A stretch of DNA of 24,398 bases, taken from the NCBI GenBank assembly GCA_003266065.1, contig MUZY01000136.1:1-24398 (forward strand), written 5' to 3'. Position numbers and translations under genes: made by a program. Below, piece by piece: positions 17,124-24,303 of the stretch (positions within the stretch are counted from its first letter, which is position 1; every line of letters begins with the position of its first letter). The notes under the pieces are model-generated. The model made no database searches and had not been told where the DNA came from. It saw nothing but the letters and a program-made list of their open reading frames with translations. Origin of the DNA: Methanosphaera sp. rholeuAM130. GTDB taxonomy: Archaea > Methanobacteriota > Methanobacteria > Methanobacteriales > Methanobacteriaceae.

Positions 17124-17676
17124 CGTATTCCACTTCCTCGTTTTCTCTTTCCCTTCTCATTTTTGCTTTATGGATAGGTGTTAGATTTAGCAGTTCTTCC
17201 TTATCATCCACTTCGATATAATCGCGTGTCTGGTTTTCTTCATCCGTGAATACTACCTGATAGCTATCGTCGTTATCATATTCCTTTTTATCCTCTGATT
17301 TTCCGTGTATGATTTTGGCTATGTTGGATCCGATTACGGCAGTTATTCCACAGACAATTATCGCTACAATCATTGGAATCAATGCACCCAACAATAAGTC
17401 GGTCATCATAGTTGTAGTACTTGTCTGTACGGGTATGGTATAAGCCGGCATGTAATCCTTGAGTATTAGACCAGTAGGGTAACTTAAGATATAGCCTAGC
17501 AATGCATAGAGTACACCCGTAATTATTGCTTCACGTTTTCTTCTGTTGATATATGATACTATTAATCCTATCAGAACAAGAATCAGCAGATAACTGAATC
17601 CGCTTCGTGACAATATCAATGCCAATACTGCAAATATTATTATTGAAAATTTCTTTAACAAATCTATAAAAGACAT
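17116..17676 (-). CDS. four-TM membrane protein with acidic cytoplasmic tail
   Basis: A protein I do not recognise by name; it resembles small archaeal DUF5518-like membrane proteins. From ATG 17676 (186 residues) it has about four hydrophobic segments in the first 120 residues, with RRKRE between TM2 and TM3. A strongly charged C-terminal tail follows (KSEDKKEYDNDDS and NEEVEYDD). A TTG at 17694 would add six residues, but GGGGAAG lies about 8-9 nt before ATG 17676, favouring the shorter form. It shares 8 nt with the FeS flavoprotein gene, so the two products are made together and may form a membrane complex; that is inference. TATA-like DNA at about 17706-17740 on the minus strand is the likely promoter. 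Confidence 0.65.
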   Translation of the reverse strand: MSFIDLLKKFSIIIFAVLALILSRSGFSYLLILVLIGLIVSYINRRKREAIITGVLYALLGYILSYPTGLILKDYMPAYTIPVQTSTTTMMTDLLLGALIPMIVAIIVCGITAVIGSNIAKIIHGKSEDKKEYDNDDSYQVVFTDEENQTRDYIEVDDKEELLNLTPIHKAKMRRERENEEVEYDD

Positions 17677-17751
17677 AAAAATGAACTTCCCCAAATTATT
17701 CTGATATAAATAAATATAAACTTTAAGTCTATATATAATATTATCAAAAGA

Positions 17752-17763
17752 GTATTTAAATAC
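17752..17763 (+). promoter_or_regulatory. TATA-type element upstream of nucS
   Basis: GTATTTAAATAC is a perfect 12-nt palindrome containing a good archaeal TATA core. Transcription from it rightward would give a leader of about 100 nt before nucS. Being symmetric, it could also bind a dimeric regulator or work leftward. Confidence 0.4.
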
Positions 17764-17885
17764 TTTGGTAAGCGATTTTCATTTCAATCAAAACATGAGC
17801 ATATCCGATACATGAATGACGTGCATTAATAATATTGATGAAAAATAAGTTATACTAATTGAATATAATATATTAACTAGGAGGA

Positions 17886-18647
17886 TTGTGTATCATTAAA
17901 TTTAAAACCCTTGAAAATCCAAGTGCAAAGGACAGTTACAAACTTATAAATGAAGGACTGGATAAGAAATCCATGATTATATTACTTGTTAAATGTCATG
18001 TTGAATATAATGGTCGTGCCAGAAGTAAGCTTGACGTTGGAGATAGATTGATTGTCGTCAAAAAGGATGGAACATTTATAATTCATCAGGAATTAAATTT
18101 GGATCCAGTCAATTGGCAGGCAGCCGGGTGCAAAAATAAGGTCAAACTAATGGATGATACCATAATATTAACCAGCAAAAAAACGAAGCCTACAGAGGAA
18201 ATAATAGTCTACATCGATGAGACATATAGCGTGACTTATTACAACTGTGTCGATACAAAAAGCCTTGAAATAAGGGGTTATGAAAAGCACATGGTTGACT
18301 TGGCATGGAAAAAGCCGGAGCTTATCGAAAATGGTTTCAGACCTACAAGACGTGAATATCAGACAGAAAATGGATTTATTGATTTGATGGGCCAGGATAA
18401 GGATGGTCATCTGTTCATCCTGGAATTTAAAAGTAGAAAGGCCGGTACCAATGCAGTTAAACAGTTGAAAGGATATATTGACTGTTTTTTAGACAACAAG
18501 AAATTTGTAAGGGGAGCTATTGTAGCACCGGGAATTACCGATAATGCACTTGAAGAATTGGAAAAGCTGGAAATGGAATTTATTGAAATGAATCCACCGT
18601 TAGATTTGTTAAAACAAAAAGCATCCACATTAGATTCATTCTTCTAG
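17886..18647 (+). CDS. nucS: mismatch/branched-DNA endonuclease NucS (EndoMS)
   Basis: NucS cuts DNA at mismatches or branched structures and provides non-canonical mismatch repair in archaea lacking MutS/MutL. The N-terminal DNA-binding domain has GRARSKLDVGDRLIVVKKDG (43-62) and NWQAAGC. The C-terminal RecB-like nuclease has Asp166 (GFIDLMG), Glu180 and Lys182 (FILEFKSR), and Gln193. The last residues, STLDSFF, look like a PCNA-interacting (PIP) box, as known for NucS. The start is unclear. An in-frame stop at 17874 leaves only TTG 17886, one base after AGGAGG, or the rare codons ATC 17892 and ATT 17895 at normal SD distance. It converges on the TIR-like gene with a 7-nt gap. Confidence 0.93.
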   Translation: MCIIKFKTLENPSAKDSYKLINEGLDKKSMIILLVKCHVEYNGRARSKLDVGDRLIVVKKDGTFIIHQELNLDPVNWQAAGCKNKVKLMDDTIILTSKKTKPTEEIIVYIDETYSVTYYNCVDTKSLEIRGYEKHMVDLAWKKPELIENGFRPTRREYQTENGFIDLMGQDKDGHLFILEFKSRKAGTNAVKQLKGYIDCFLDNKKFVRGAIVAPGITDNALEELEKLEMEFIEMNPPLDLLKQKASTLDSFF

Positions 18648-18654
18648 ATAAAGG

Positions 18655-19065
18655 TTACATTAGAAACTCATAATCATCCCCATTAATTCCAAGCAATATC
18701 GCATCGACTATGCATGCGGTATTCCATCCGACTACCTTTGTCGCCACATCCTGTAATTCATAGGGTATTTCTTCGGCTCCATATGGCCTTATTATTATTA
18801 TGGCCTTATCGAAGGTTCGTGCATAATTGATATGCTCCTGCATTACATCCCTGTTAGTTTCCCATAGGCCCGAGAGTACTATTAATGCATCGCAGTCGGC
18901 TATGGCATCTGCAAAGTTATCGCCGGTATCGGTTATGTCGTTCCATTTGAATGCCTCCGTGGCTGTTGATAACCTTTCGATAAATGTATTGTAATCCTGA
19001 CTTTCTACAGGATAAGATATAAACAGGTTCCATGTCTTGTTTTCTTCGGGAAATAAATCCAACAT
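18655..19065 (-). CDS. TIR-like protein, MTH538 / ThsB-type fold
   Basis: A 136-residue single-domain protein. Alternating hydrophobic strands and helices fit a Rossmann-like TIR/flavodoxin-type fold: NLFISYP (13-19), DALIVLSGLW (59-68) and AIIIIRPYG (88-96). I recognise this as the MTH538 family, whose Pfam entry is now named after the TIR-like domain of the Thoeris protein ThsB. Whether this member makes a nucleotide signal or is housekeeping is unknown; no Thoeris effector (ThsA) is present. The start is ATG 19065: AGGTGAT (19076-19070) overlaps the ferredoxin stop and is well spaced for it, whereas GTG 19074 and ATG 19071 overlap that SD. It is the second gene of a two-gene operon with the ferredoxin. 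Confidence 0.72.
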   Translation of the reverse strand: MLDLFPEENKTWNLFISYPVESQDYNTFIERLSTATEAFKWNDITDTGDNFADAIADCDALIVLSGLWETNRDVMQEHINYARTFDKAIIIIRPYGAEEIPYELQDVATKVVGWNTACIVDAILLGINGDDYEFLM

Positions 19066-19074
19066 TTTCATCAC

Positions 19075-19332
19075 CTATATAAGTGCACGTCTTTCTATTT
19101 CTATTTCTTCCATCGTATCATCATCGTAGATTGTAAAGCAGTCGTTCGGGCATATGCTTGCAGGAGTCTCTATTTCATACAAAGTCTTTACCATTGCCTC
19201 GACACGTTCATCATCAACGTATGCTCCTTCCATTGCAATCAGATTGTCATCGTCCAGGTATAACAATTGACTTGTCTTCGTACATGCCCCGCATCCTTTA
19301 CAGTTTGATCTGTCAATTTCAACTTCATACAT
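19075..19332 (-). CDS. single-cluster 4Fe-4S ferredoxin
   Basis: An 85-residue electron carrier. Cys11, Cys14 and Cys17 (CKGCGAC) with Cys61 before a proline (SICPNDC) would hold one 4Fe-4S cluster; Cys65 is an extra cysteine. The second CxxCxxCxxxCP motif of clostridial-type ferredoxins is missing, so this is the mono-cluster type seen in Thermococcus and others. The surface is very acidic (DDDN, YVDDERVE, YDDDTMEEIEIE), usual for a soluble ferredoxin. GGTGAT (19343-19338) lies 5 nt before ATG 19332. Its stop overlaps the SD of the TIR-like gene, so the pair is translated together. The partner enzyme is not identified. Confidence 0.88.
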   Translation of the reverse strand: MYEVEIDRSNCKGCGACTKTSQLLYLDDDNLIAMEGAYVDDERVEAMVKTLYEIETPASICPNDCFTIYDDDTMEEIEIERRALI

Positions 19333-19409
19333 ATAATATCACCAACATAATATAATATATATTTTAAGTATAAATAAATAAGTATATAATTATTATTGAA
19401 GTGAAAGAT

Positions 19410-20240
19410 ATGAAAAACATTAAAATTGCAAGCTGTCAGATGGATGTGGTGGATAACAAAAAGGAGAACATCAATCATGCCATTGAATTAATAAAAGTAG
19501 CCTCAAGCAATCATGCAGATATCATCACACTACCCGAAATGTTTAATACTCCCTATGATAATAATAAGTTCATTGAAAATGCTGAAAAAGAGGAGGATAG
19601 TCCTACACTGGATGCGATGTGTAAAATAGCCAGCCAAGAGAATATCTACCTGCAGTGCGGATCCATTGCAGAACTTGAAGACGGCAACATCTACAACACC
19701 GCGTACCTGATAAGCCCCGACGGTGACATAATAGCCAAACACAGGAAGATGCACCTGTTCGACATCAACTGTGACACCATGAAGTTTACCGAATCCGCCA
19801 CGTTGACGGCGGGAGATGACATTACAACAGTAAAGACATCCATTGCCAGAATATCACTGGCAATATGCTATGACGTTCGATTCAATCAGATGTGGACATT
19901 GATGAATGAAAACAAGACGGACATCGTACTGCTTCCAGGAGCATTCAACAAAACGACCGGCCCTCTTCACTGGGAAACACTTCTAAGGGCACGTGCCATT
20001 GACAATCAATTCTTTGTAGTTGCAACCAGTCCTAGTCAAGTTGAAAATCCACATTACGTTGCATGGGGTCACTCCATGATTGTCGATCCATGGGGAAACA
20101 TACTACGACAGGCAAAAGCTAAAGAGGAGATATTATATTCAGACCTAAATCCGGACTTGATAAAAACTGCAAGAGAGCAGATTCCCGTATTGGAAAATAA
20201 GAGAGATGACATTTACCGGACGGTATACGTGAAAAAATAG
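19410..20240 (+). CDS. carbon-nitrogen hydrolase (nitrilase superfamily, Nit2-like)
   Basis: A cytoplasmic amidase of the nitrilase superfamily. The Glu-Lys-Cys triad is complete: Glu43 in LPEMFNTPYD, Lys113 in HRKMHLFD and Cys153 in AICYDVRFNQ. Sequence around these residues most resembles omega-amidase/Nit2 proteins, which hydrolyse alpha-ketoglutaramate or deaminated glutathione-like amides; the real substrate here is not known. From ATG 19410 it has 276 residues, the normal size. A GTG at 19401 would add three residues but lies within the weak SD (AAGTGA). It is divergent from the ferredoxin operon, with a promoter spacer of about 70 nt, and convergent with the HEAT-repeat gene. Confidence 0.85.
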   Translation: MKNIKIASCQMDVVDNKKENINHAIELIKVASSNHADIITLPEMFNTPYDNNKFIENAEKEEDSPTLDAMCKIASQENIYLQCGSIAELEDGNIYNTAYLISPDGDIIAKHRKMHLFDINCDTMKFTESATLTAGDDITTVKTSIARISLAICYDVRFNQMWTLMNENKTDIVLLPGAFNKTTGPLHWETLLRARAIDNQFFVVATSPSQVENPHYVAWGHSMIVDPWGNILRQAKAKEEILYSDLNPDLIKTAREQIPVLENKRDDIYRTVYVKK

Positions 20241-20312
20241 ACTTGAAAATATTAGTGGTAACAATTAACGAAAAATAGAAGAGGAAACGTATTTAAACAA
20301 AATATATAAAAT

Positions 20313-20342
20313 GGTAGGGCTTAAACCCCACCTATTTTTTTA
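20313..20342 (+). terminator. hairpin plus U-tract between convergent genes
   Basis: GGT-A-GGG (20313-20319) pairs with CCC-C-ACC (20326-20332), with one internal A/C mismatch, around the loop CTTAAA. A run of T7 follows at about 20335-20341. It would end the nitrilase transcript. TATA-like DNA lies just before it (ATATATAAAATG), so a tiny RNA starting here cannot be excluded. Confidence 0.6.
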
Positions 20343-20356
20343 AAATGGAAGATAAA

Positions 20357-20944
20357 TTATTTCTTTGCCTTTTTCTTTTTAGGTTTAGGGTCAATCTTTT
20401 TAAGTGCCTTATTTGCTACTTTTTTAAATTCCTTATCCCCCGTTGCTGCACGTCTTGCCTTTTTAATTGGATCAATTGCCTTTTTATCTTTTATGTCACC
20501 TAAAGCTTTCGTAGCGGATGTTCTAACACCCCAATCATCATCCGTCAATAATTCTATAAGATCATCAACTGCAGCAGTGACCTCCATTTCTCCAAGGGCT
20601 TTGGCCGCAAATTTTCTTATAGCAAAATCATCTGATTTCAATGCATCTATCAATTCGGTAGCAACTGTGTCATCCCCGATATCCTTCAATGCCAATATAA
20701 CATATTTTTGTATTTGAGGATTATCAGTATTTAATGCGGCTATTAGAGGTTTGATTGAATCGGTACCTATGTTTGCCAATGATTTGGCTGCCTGAAACCT
20801 GACATGAGGATTTTCATCAGAAAATGTTTCTATCAATAAATCTATTGCTTCATCAGGATATTGTTCCAATTCAATACATGTCTGTTTTCTAACTTCGTAA
20901 TCGTCATCATTCATGTTTTCCTTTAATGTATCAAAATCACTCAT
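20357..20944 (-). CDS. HEAT-repeat (PBS lyase-like) protein
   Basis: A 195-residue helical-repeat protein with five or six HEAT-like units of about 31 residues. Units recur around DxxVRxxAAKSLANIG (near 46), IQKYVILALKDIG, IRKFAAKALGEM, VRTSATKALGDI and FKKVANKALKKI. The ends differ: the start is acidic (NMNDDDYE) and the last 12 residues are nearly all lysine (DPKPKKKKAKK). Such proteins are scaffolds, and some relatives attach or detach bilins or help assemble iron-sulfur or other enzymes. No catalytic residues are expected, so no specific role is claimed. GGAG lies 9 nt before ATG 20944. The lysine tail could bind nucleic acid or acidic membrane surfaces. Confidence 0.85.
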   Translation of the reverse strand: MSDFDTLKENMNDDDYEVRKQTCIELEQYPDEAIDLLIETFSDENPHVRFQAAKSLANIGTDSIKPLIAALNTDNPQIQKYVILALKDIGDDTVATELIDALKSDDFAIRKFAAKALGEMEVTAAVDDLIELLTDDDWGVRTSATKALGDIKDKKAIDPIKKARRAATGDKEFKKVANKALKKIDPKPKKKKAKK

Positions 20945-21442
20945 AAGATTAACTCCAGTTAATAATTTTATTATGCGTTAATTATATATTTTAATAGAAT
21001 ACTATTTAATGGTTTTTTTTAAAATTTTTTGTGCAAACCCACTTAGATAACCACCCCTGAAATCCCATCTTAAATAGGACTATCCTCAAAACATGAAAAA
21101 AAGTGCATATGGTTAAAGATATAATGAAATTAATTAGTATAATTCTTCAAACAAGTAATGATAAATAATGACAAAATATATATTCTTAGAAAATAAGATA
21201 TATGATTAACAAAATATAATTTTTGTTTATTTAAATAAATAGAGTAATATGATTAATTATAGTTAAAAATATTACGGCTGATGAATTATTTATCAGACAA
21301 TCAGATATTTGAAAGGGATATCCTGCGACAATATCCTTTTTCAATACCCTATTTTTAAATTATGAAAAACTTTTATAGTGAGTATTACATAATTAATTAT
21401 ATAGTAATATTATCATTAATAATAAACGAGGAGAGTATTTTT
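20945..21442. other. long intergenic region with structured leader of the AraC gene
   Basis: Almost 500 nt without a convincing gene. The minus strand carries TATA-like DNA for the HEAT-repeat gene (AAAATATATAATTAAC, about 20977-20992). The plus strand has TTTATTTAAATAAATA (21225-21240) as the best promoter for the AraC gene, giving a leader of about 185 nt. Two hairpins lie in that leader and are listed separately. An in-frame ATG at 21362 would make a hydrophobic 27-residue extension of the AraC protein that I consider non-coding. Confidence 0.5.
21278..21341 (+). promoter_or_regulatory. tandem hairpins in the AraC leader, possible attenuator
   Basis: Stem 1: CTGATGA (21278-21284) with TTATCAG (21290-21296), a 5-nt loop and one G-U pair. 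Stem 2: GAAAGGGATAT (21311-21321) with ATATCCTTTTT (21331-21341), 11 pairs including two G-U, and a 9-nt loop. The second stem's 3' arm ends in T5, the form of an intrinsic terminator, about 100 nt before the AraC start codon. It could be an attenuator or the end of an unseen small transcript. Confidence 0.4.
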
Positions 21443-22441
21443 ATGAAAGAAGATGAAACGAAAAGATATGTTAACATTCAAGAGAAGTATTCTCCATATA
21501 AGAAGATTTTTCATGACGAAAACGGTTATAAAAATATTGTTATCAATGTTCCGGCAAAATTCAAGGTTCACATACGGGAATACAAACTGTTTCCTGGAAT
21601 AATTGCATATTCAAATGTATGTGACTTGATTCAGAGATATACAAACGAAGATCCGGTATTTGAATATGAACATCCTGAAGACATAGTCATATTCAATTAC
21701 CTGATTAAAGGACAGGCACAAATAGGAGTCGATGATGACAAATTCATCCCCATTAAAGAAAATGACGTTTTTATACATGCCATTCCCACATATGACACCT
21801 CATTTAGCTTTTATGGAGAAACTATATTATTGCATATAATTGTAAACAAGAAAGAAATCGAAAAACATAAGGATAGTTATACAATCGAATACTACAAATT
21901 ACTGAATGAACTCTTTTCAATACTTAAAAAAGAAGAAAACATCATCTTTAAATCAGAATACAAAATTAAGGACATAATAAATGAAATGAGAACACACCAA
22001 TCCAAGGATGAAATTTCACAAAAGGTTTTTTATCAGATAAAAATAATCGAAATCATCAATTATTTATATGAACTGAATGTCAGCGAAATAAACAATAACT
22101 ATAAAACATATACGGATGCACAGATTAGGGTTGTCAGAAAAATCAAAAATCATCTCTCCAGGGATATAGCCAGTTACATCTCATTGGAAGTATTGGCAAA
22201 CAGTTATGGCATAAACCTGACAACACTCAAAAACTGTTTTAGAGACATGTACGGCAAACCGCTCTACACCTGGTATAGGGAATACAAATTCCTGAGAGCA
22301 AAGGAATTGATTAAAAACACGGACTATCCAATATCCAAAATAGCCAACATGATAGGATACAAAAGTAGCAGCAAATTTACCAAAGCTTTCAAAAAGGAAA
22401 TGGGAGTTTTACCATCAAGTTATCGTAAAAACAAAAAATAA
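21443..22441 (+). CDS. AraC-family transcriptional regulator
   Basis: A 332-residue regulator. The C-terminal 106 residues (227-332) are a complete AraC/XylS DNA-binding domain. Helix-turn-helix 1 is around SLEVLANSYGINLTTLKNCF (247-266), and helix 2 covers ISKIANMIGYKSSSKFTKAF (297-316), ending in the typical PSSYR. The N-terminal part (about 30-150) looks like a cupin-type sensing domain, but its ligand is unknown. AraC proteins are common in bacteria and uncommon in archaea, so horizontal acquisition is likely. I start at ATG 21443, preceded by GAGGAG (21428-21433). ATG 21362 would add a hydrophobic, AT-rich 27-residue stretch without an SD. It lies 267 nt upstream of the symporter, a plausible target. 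Confidence 0.88.
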   Translation: MKEDETKRYVNIQEKYSPYKKIFHDENGYKNIVINVPAKFKVHIREYKLFPGIIAYSNVCDLIQRYTNEDPVFEYEHPEDIVIFNYLIKGQAQIGVDDDKFIPIKENDVFIHAIPTYDTSFSFYGETILLHIIVNKKEIEKHKDSYTIEYYKLLNELFSILKKEENIIFKSEYKIKDIINEMRTHQSKDEISQKVFYQIKIIEIINYLYELNVSEINNNYKTYTDAQIRVVRKIKNHLSRDIASYISLEVLANSYGINLTTLKNCFRDMYGKPLYTWYREYKFLRAKELIKNTDYPISKIANMIGYKSSSKFTKAFKKEMGVLPSSYRKNKK

Positions 22442-22600
22442 CTCCCTCCTTTAACTATTTTTATCTAATTAACAACTATTCTATTAATCTTTAAGCATAT
22501 TTTAAATATTAATGGAATATATACAGTATTATTGGTTAAGATATGAAAATGTATAACAAAAAATGCTTTTTTTAAAATAAATACAACATCCCTAAAGTAA

Positions 22601-22612
22601 ACTTTAAATACT
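22601..22612 (+). promoter_or_regulatory. promoter of the symporter gene
   Basis: AAAGTAAAC followed by TTTAAATACT (about 22594-22612) is a good BRE/TATA arrangement. It puts the transcript start near 22635 and leaves a leader of about 75 nt. AAGGAG (22698-22703) precedes the start codon. The AraC regulator immediately upstream could act here. Confidence 0.5.
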
Positions 22613-22708
22613 ACTTGAAATATTTACAATAAGATAATTAAGTAGTTTAAACAAAAATAATATTATAGAAAAAAATATAAATTAAAAAAATAAAATTAAG
22701 GAGATATT

Positions 22709-24301
22709 ATGAATTATCTATTAGCAATAATAATACTTGTATACATTGCAATGATGGTTCTGGTAGGATATATCGCGTGGAAACGTACCACAAACAACGA
22801 AGATTACCTGGTTGCGGGACGTGAAACCAATCCTTACATTATGGCATTAAGTTACGGTGCAACATTCATAAGTACCGCCGCCATTGTAGGTTTTGGTGGA
22901 CTAGCCGGTACCAACGGTATGGGTATCCTATGGCTGGTATTCCTAAATATTGCCGTTGGAATATTCCTGGCATTCATATTCTTTGGAAAGCCGACAAGAG
23001 CAATAGGAAAATACTTGAATGCCATGACCTTCCCAGAATTCCTCTCAAAAAGATTCAACAGCAAATTCATACAATACTTCAGTGGATTGCTGATCTTTTG
23101 TGCAATGCCAGTATACGCAGCTAGTGTATTAATAGGAGCTGCAAGATTTTTAGAAACGACATTAAGCGTAGAATTCCAGATAGCAATTATAATACTCGCA
23201 GTAATTATAGGATTCTATGTAATATTCGGTGGATTAAAAGGAGTAATGTATACCGACTCAGTACAGGGAATAATCATGTTCCTTGGAATGCTGGTACTAT
23301 TGGTCAGCATATATTGGATGCTGGGCGGAATAACAAATGCACATACGGCACTTTCCAATATGGCACCGTTATTCCCTGCAAGTGCAAAGGCAACGGGAGC
23401 AACGGGCTGGACAACATTTCCAAAGGTCGGAAGTCAGTTCTGGTGGAACCTGGTTACATCCATCATCCTGGGTGTAGGTGTAGGAGCAATAGCACAGCCT
23501 CAACTGGCAGTCAGGTTCATGACCGTAAGCAGTAATAAGGAGCTAAACAGAGCAGTGCTTGTCGGTGGAATATTCATATTCGTAGCGACATTCTCAGCAT
23601 ACGTGGTTGGAGCACTGTCAAATGTATACTTCTACCAGACAACGGGACAAATCGCCATCCAGGCAGCCGGAGGAAATGTGGATAAGATTATACCTACATT
23701 CATCTCATCGGCCATGCCCCAGTGGTTTACCTATATATTTACGTTAACGCTATTATGTGCGGCCATGAGTACGTTAAGTACCCAGTTCCATGCACAGGGT
23801 TCCGCTATAGGTCACGATGTATACTCAGCAACTCAAAAGGATAAGAAAGAAAGCATGAGCATGACTCGTGTAGGTATTCTAATCGGAATTATCATCGCTG
23901 TTATACTTGCATTCATATTGCCTGCCGGAGTAGTGGCACAGGGTACTACAATATTCTTCGGTATATGTGCAGCGGCATTTATGCCAGTATATATATGTGC
24001 ACTCTTCTGGAAACGCACAACAAAACAGGGAGCCATAGCAGGTATCGTAAGCGGAACAATAATCAGTTTATTCTGTCTATTGTTTACCCATCAAAAAGAG
24101 GCAGCAGGTATAGGCATATGTAAAATGCTGACAGGTCAGGCAGTACTCTTTACGTCAATGCCATGGCCATATGTTGATCCGATGGTAATAGCATTACCGT
24201 TATCATTTATTATTACAGTTGTCGTAACCCTACTTACACACAATACCAAAGAAGAAGAAAAAGAAATCGAAGCTATGTTTAAGGCTAAGGATGGTGAATG
24301 A
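22709..24301 (+). CDS. sodium:solute symporter (SSS family)
   Basis: A 530-residue inner-membrane transporter with about 13 hydrophobic helices. It drives uptake of an unidentified organic solute with a sodium gradient. The N-terminus, with NEDYLVAGRETNPYIMALS (31-49), followed by ATFISTAAIVGFGG, is typical of SSS proteins such as PutP and PanF. FGGLKGVMYTDSVQGIIMF (about 173-191) and AIAQPQLAVRFMTVSS (about 261-276) are also characteristic. The C-terminus is a short acidic/lysine-rich tail. It lies downstream of the AraC gene and immediately before a small accessory-protein gene that begins within its last codons. The substrate (amino acid, carboxylate or other) cannot be assigned by eye. 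Confidence 0.93.
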   Translation: MNYLLAIIILVYIAMMVLVGYIAWKRTTNNEDYLVAGRETNPYIMALSYGATFISTAAIVGFGGLAGTNGMGILWLVFLNIAVGIFLAFIFFGKPTRAIGKYLNAMTFPEFLSKRFNSKFIQYFSGLLIFCAMPVYAASVLIGAARFLETTLSVEFQIAIIILAVIIGFYVIFGGLKGVMYTDSVQGIIMFLGMLVLLVSIYWMLGGITNAHTALSNMAPLFPASAKATGATGWTTFPKVGSQFWWNLVTSIILGVGVGAIAQPQLAVRFMTVSSNKELNRAVLVGGIFIFVATFSAYVVGALSNVYFYQTTGQIAIQAAGGNVDKIIPTFISSAMPQWFTYIFTLTLLCAAMSTLSTQFHAQGSAIGHDVYSATQKDKKESMSMTRVGILIGIIIAVILAFILPAGVVAQGTTIFFGICAAAFMPVYICALFWKRTTKQGAIAGIVSGTIISLFCLLFTHQKEAAGIGICKMLTGQAVLFTSMPWPYVDPMVIALPLSFIITVVVTLLTHNTKEEEKEIEAMFKAKDGE

Positions 24302-24303
24302 GC

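Noticed and set aside
17886..19332. A defence island made of NucS, TIR-like protein and ferredoxin
   Set aside because: NucS is a core repair enzyme, no effector, toxin, transposase or restriction gene is present, and the flanks are housekeeping genes; the TIR-like gene alone is not enough.
21278..21284. C/D-box sRNA with CTGATGA as the C box
   Set aside because: The first base does not fit RUGAUGA and there is no CUGA D box at a suitable distance; the sequence is better explained as a hairpin arm.
21362..21442. Longer N-terminus for the AraC protein starting at ATG 21362
   Set aside because: The 27 extra residues are hydrophobic and AT-encoded, with no SD before them, while ATG 21443 has GAGGAG at a good distance.
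22543..22575. Ten-codon ORF (MKMYNKKCFF) before the symporter
   Set aside because: Too short, no SD, and in AT-rich promoter DNA; no support for translation.
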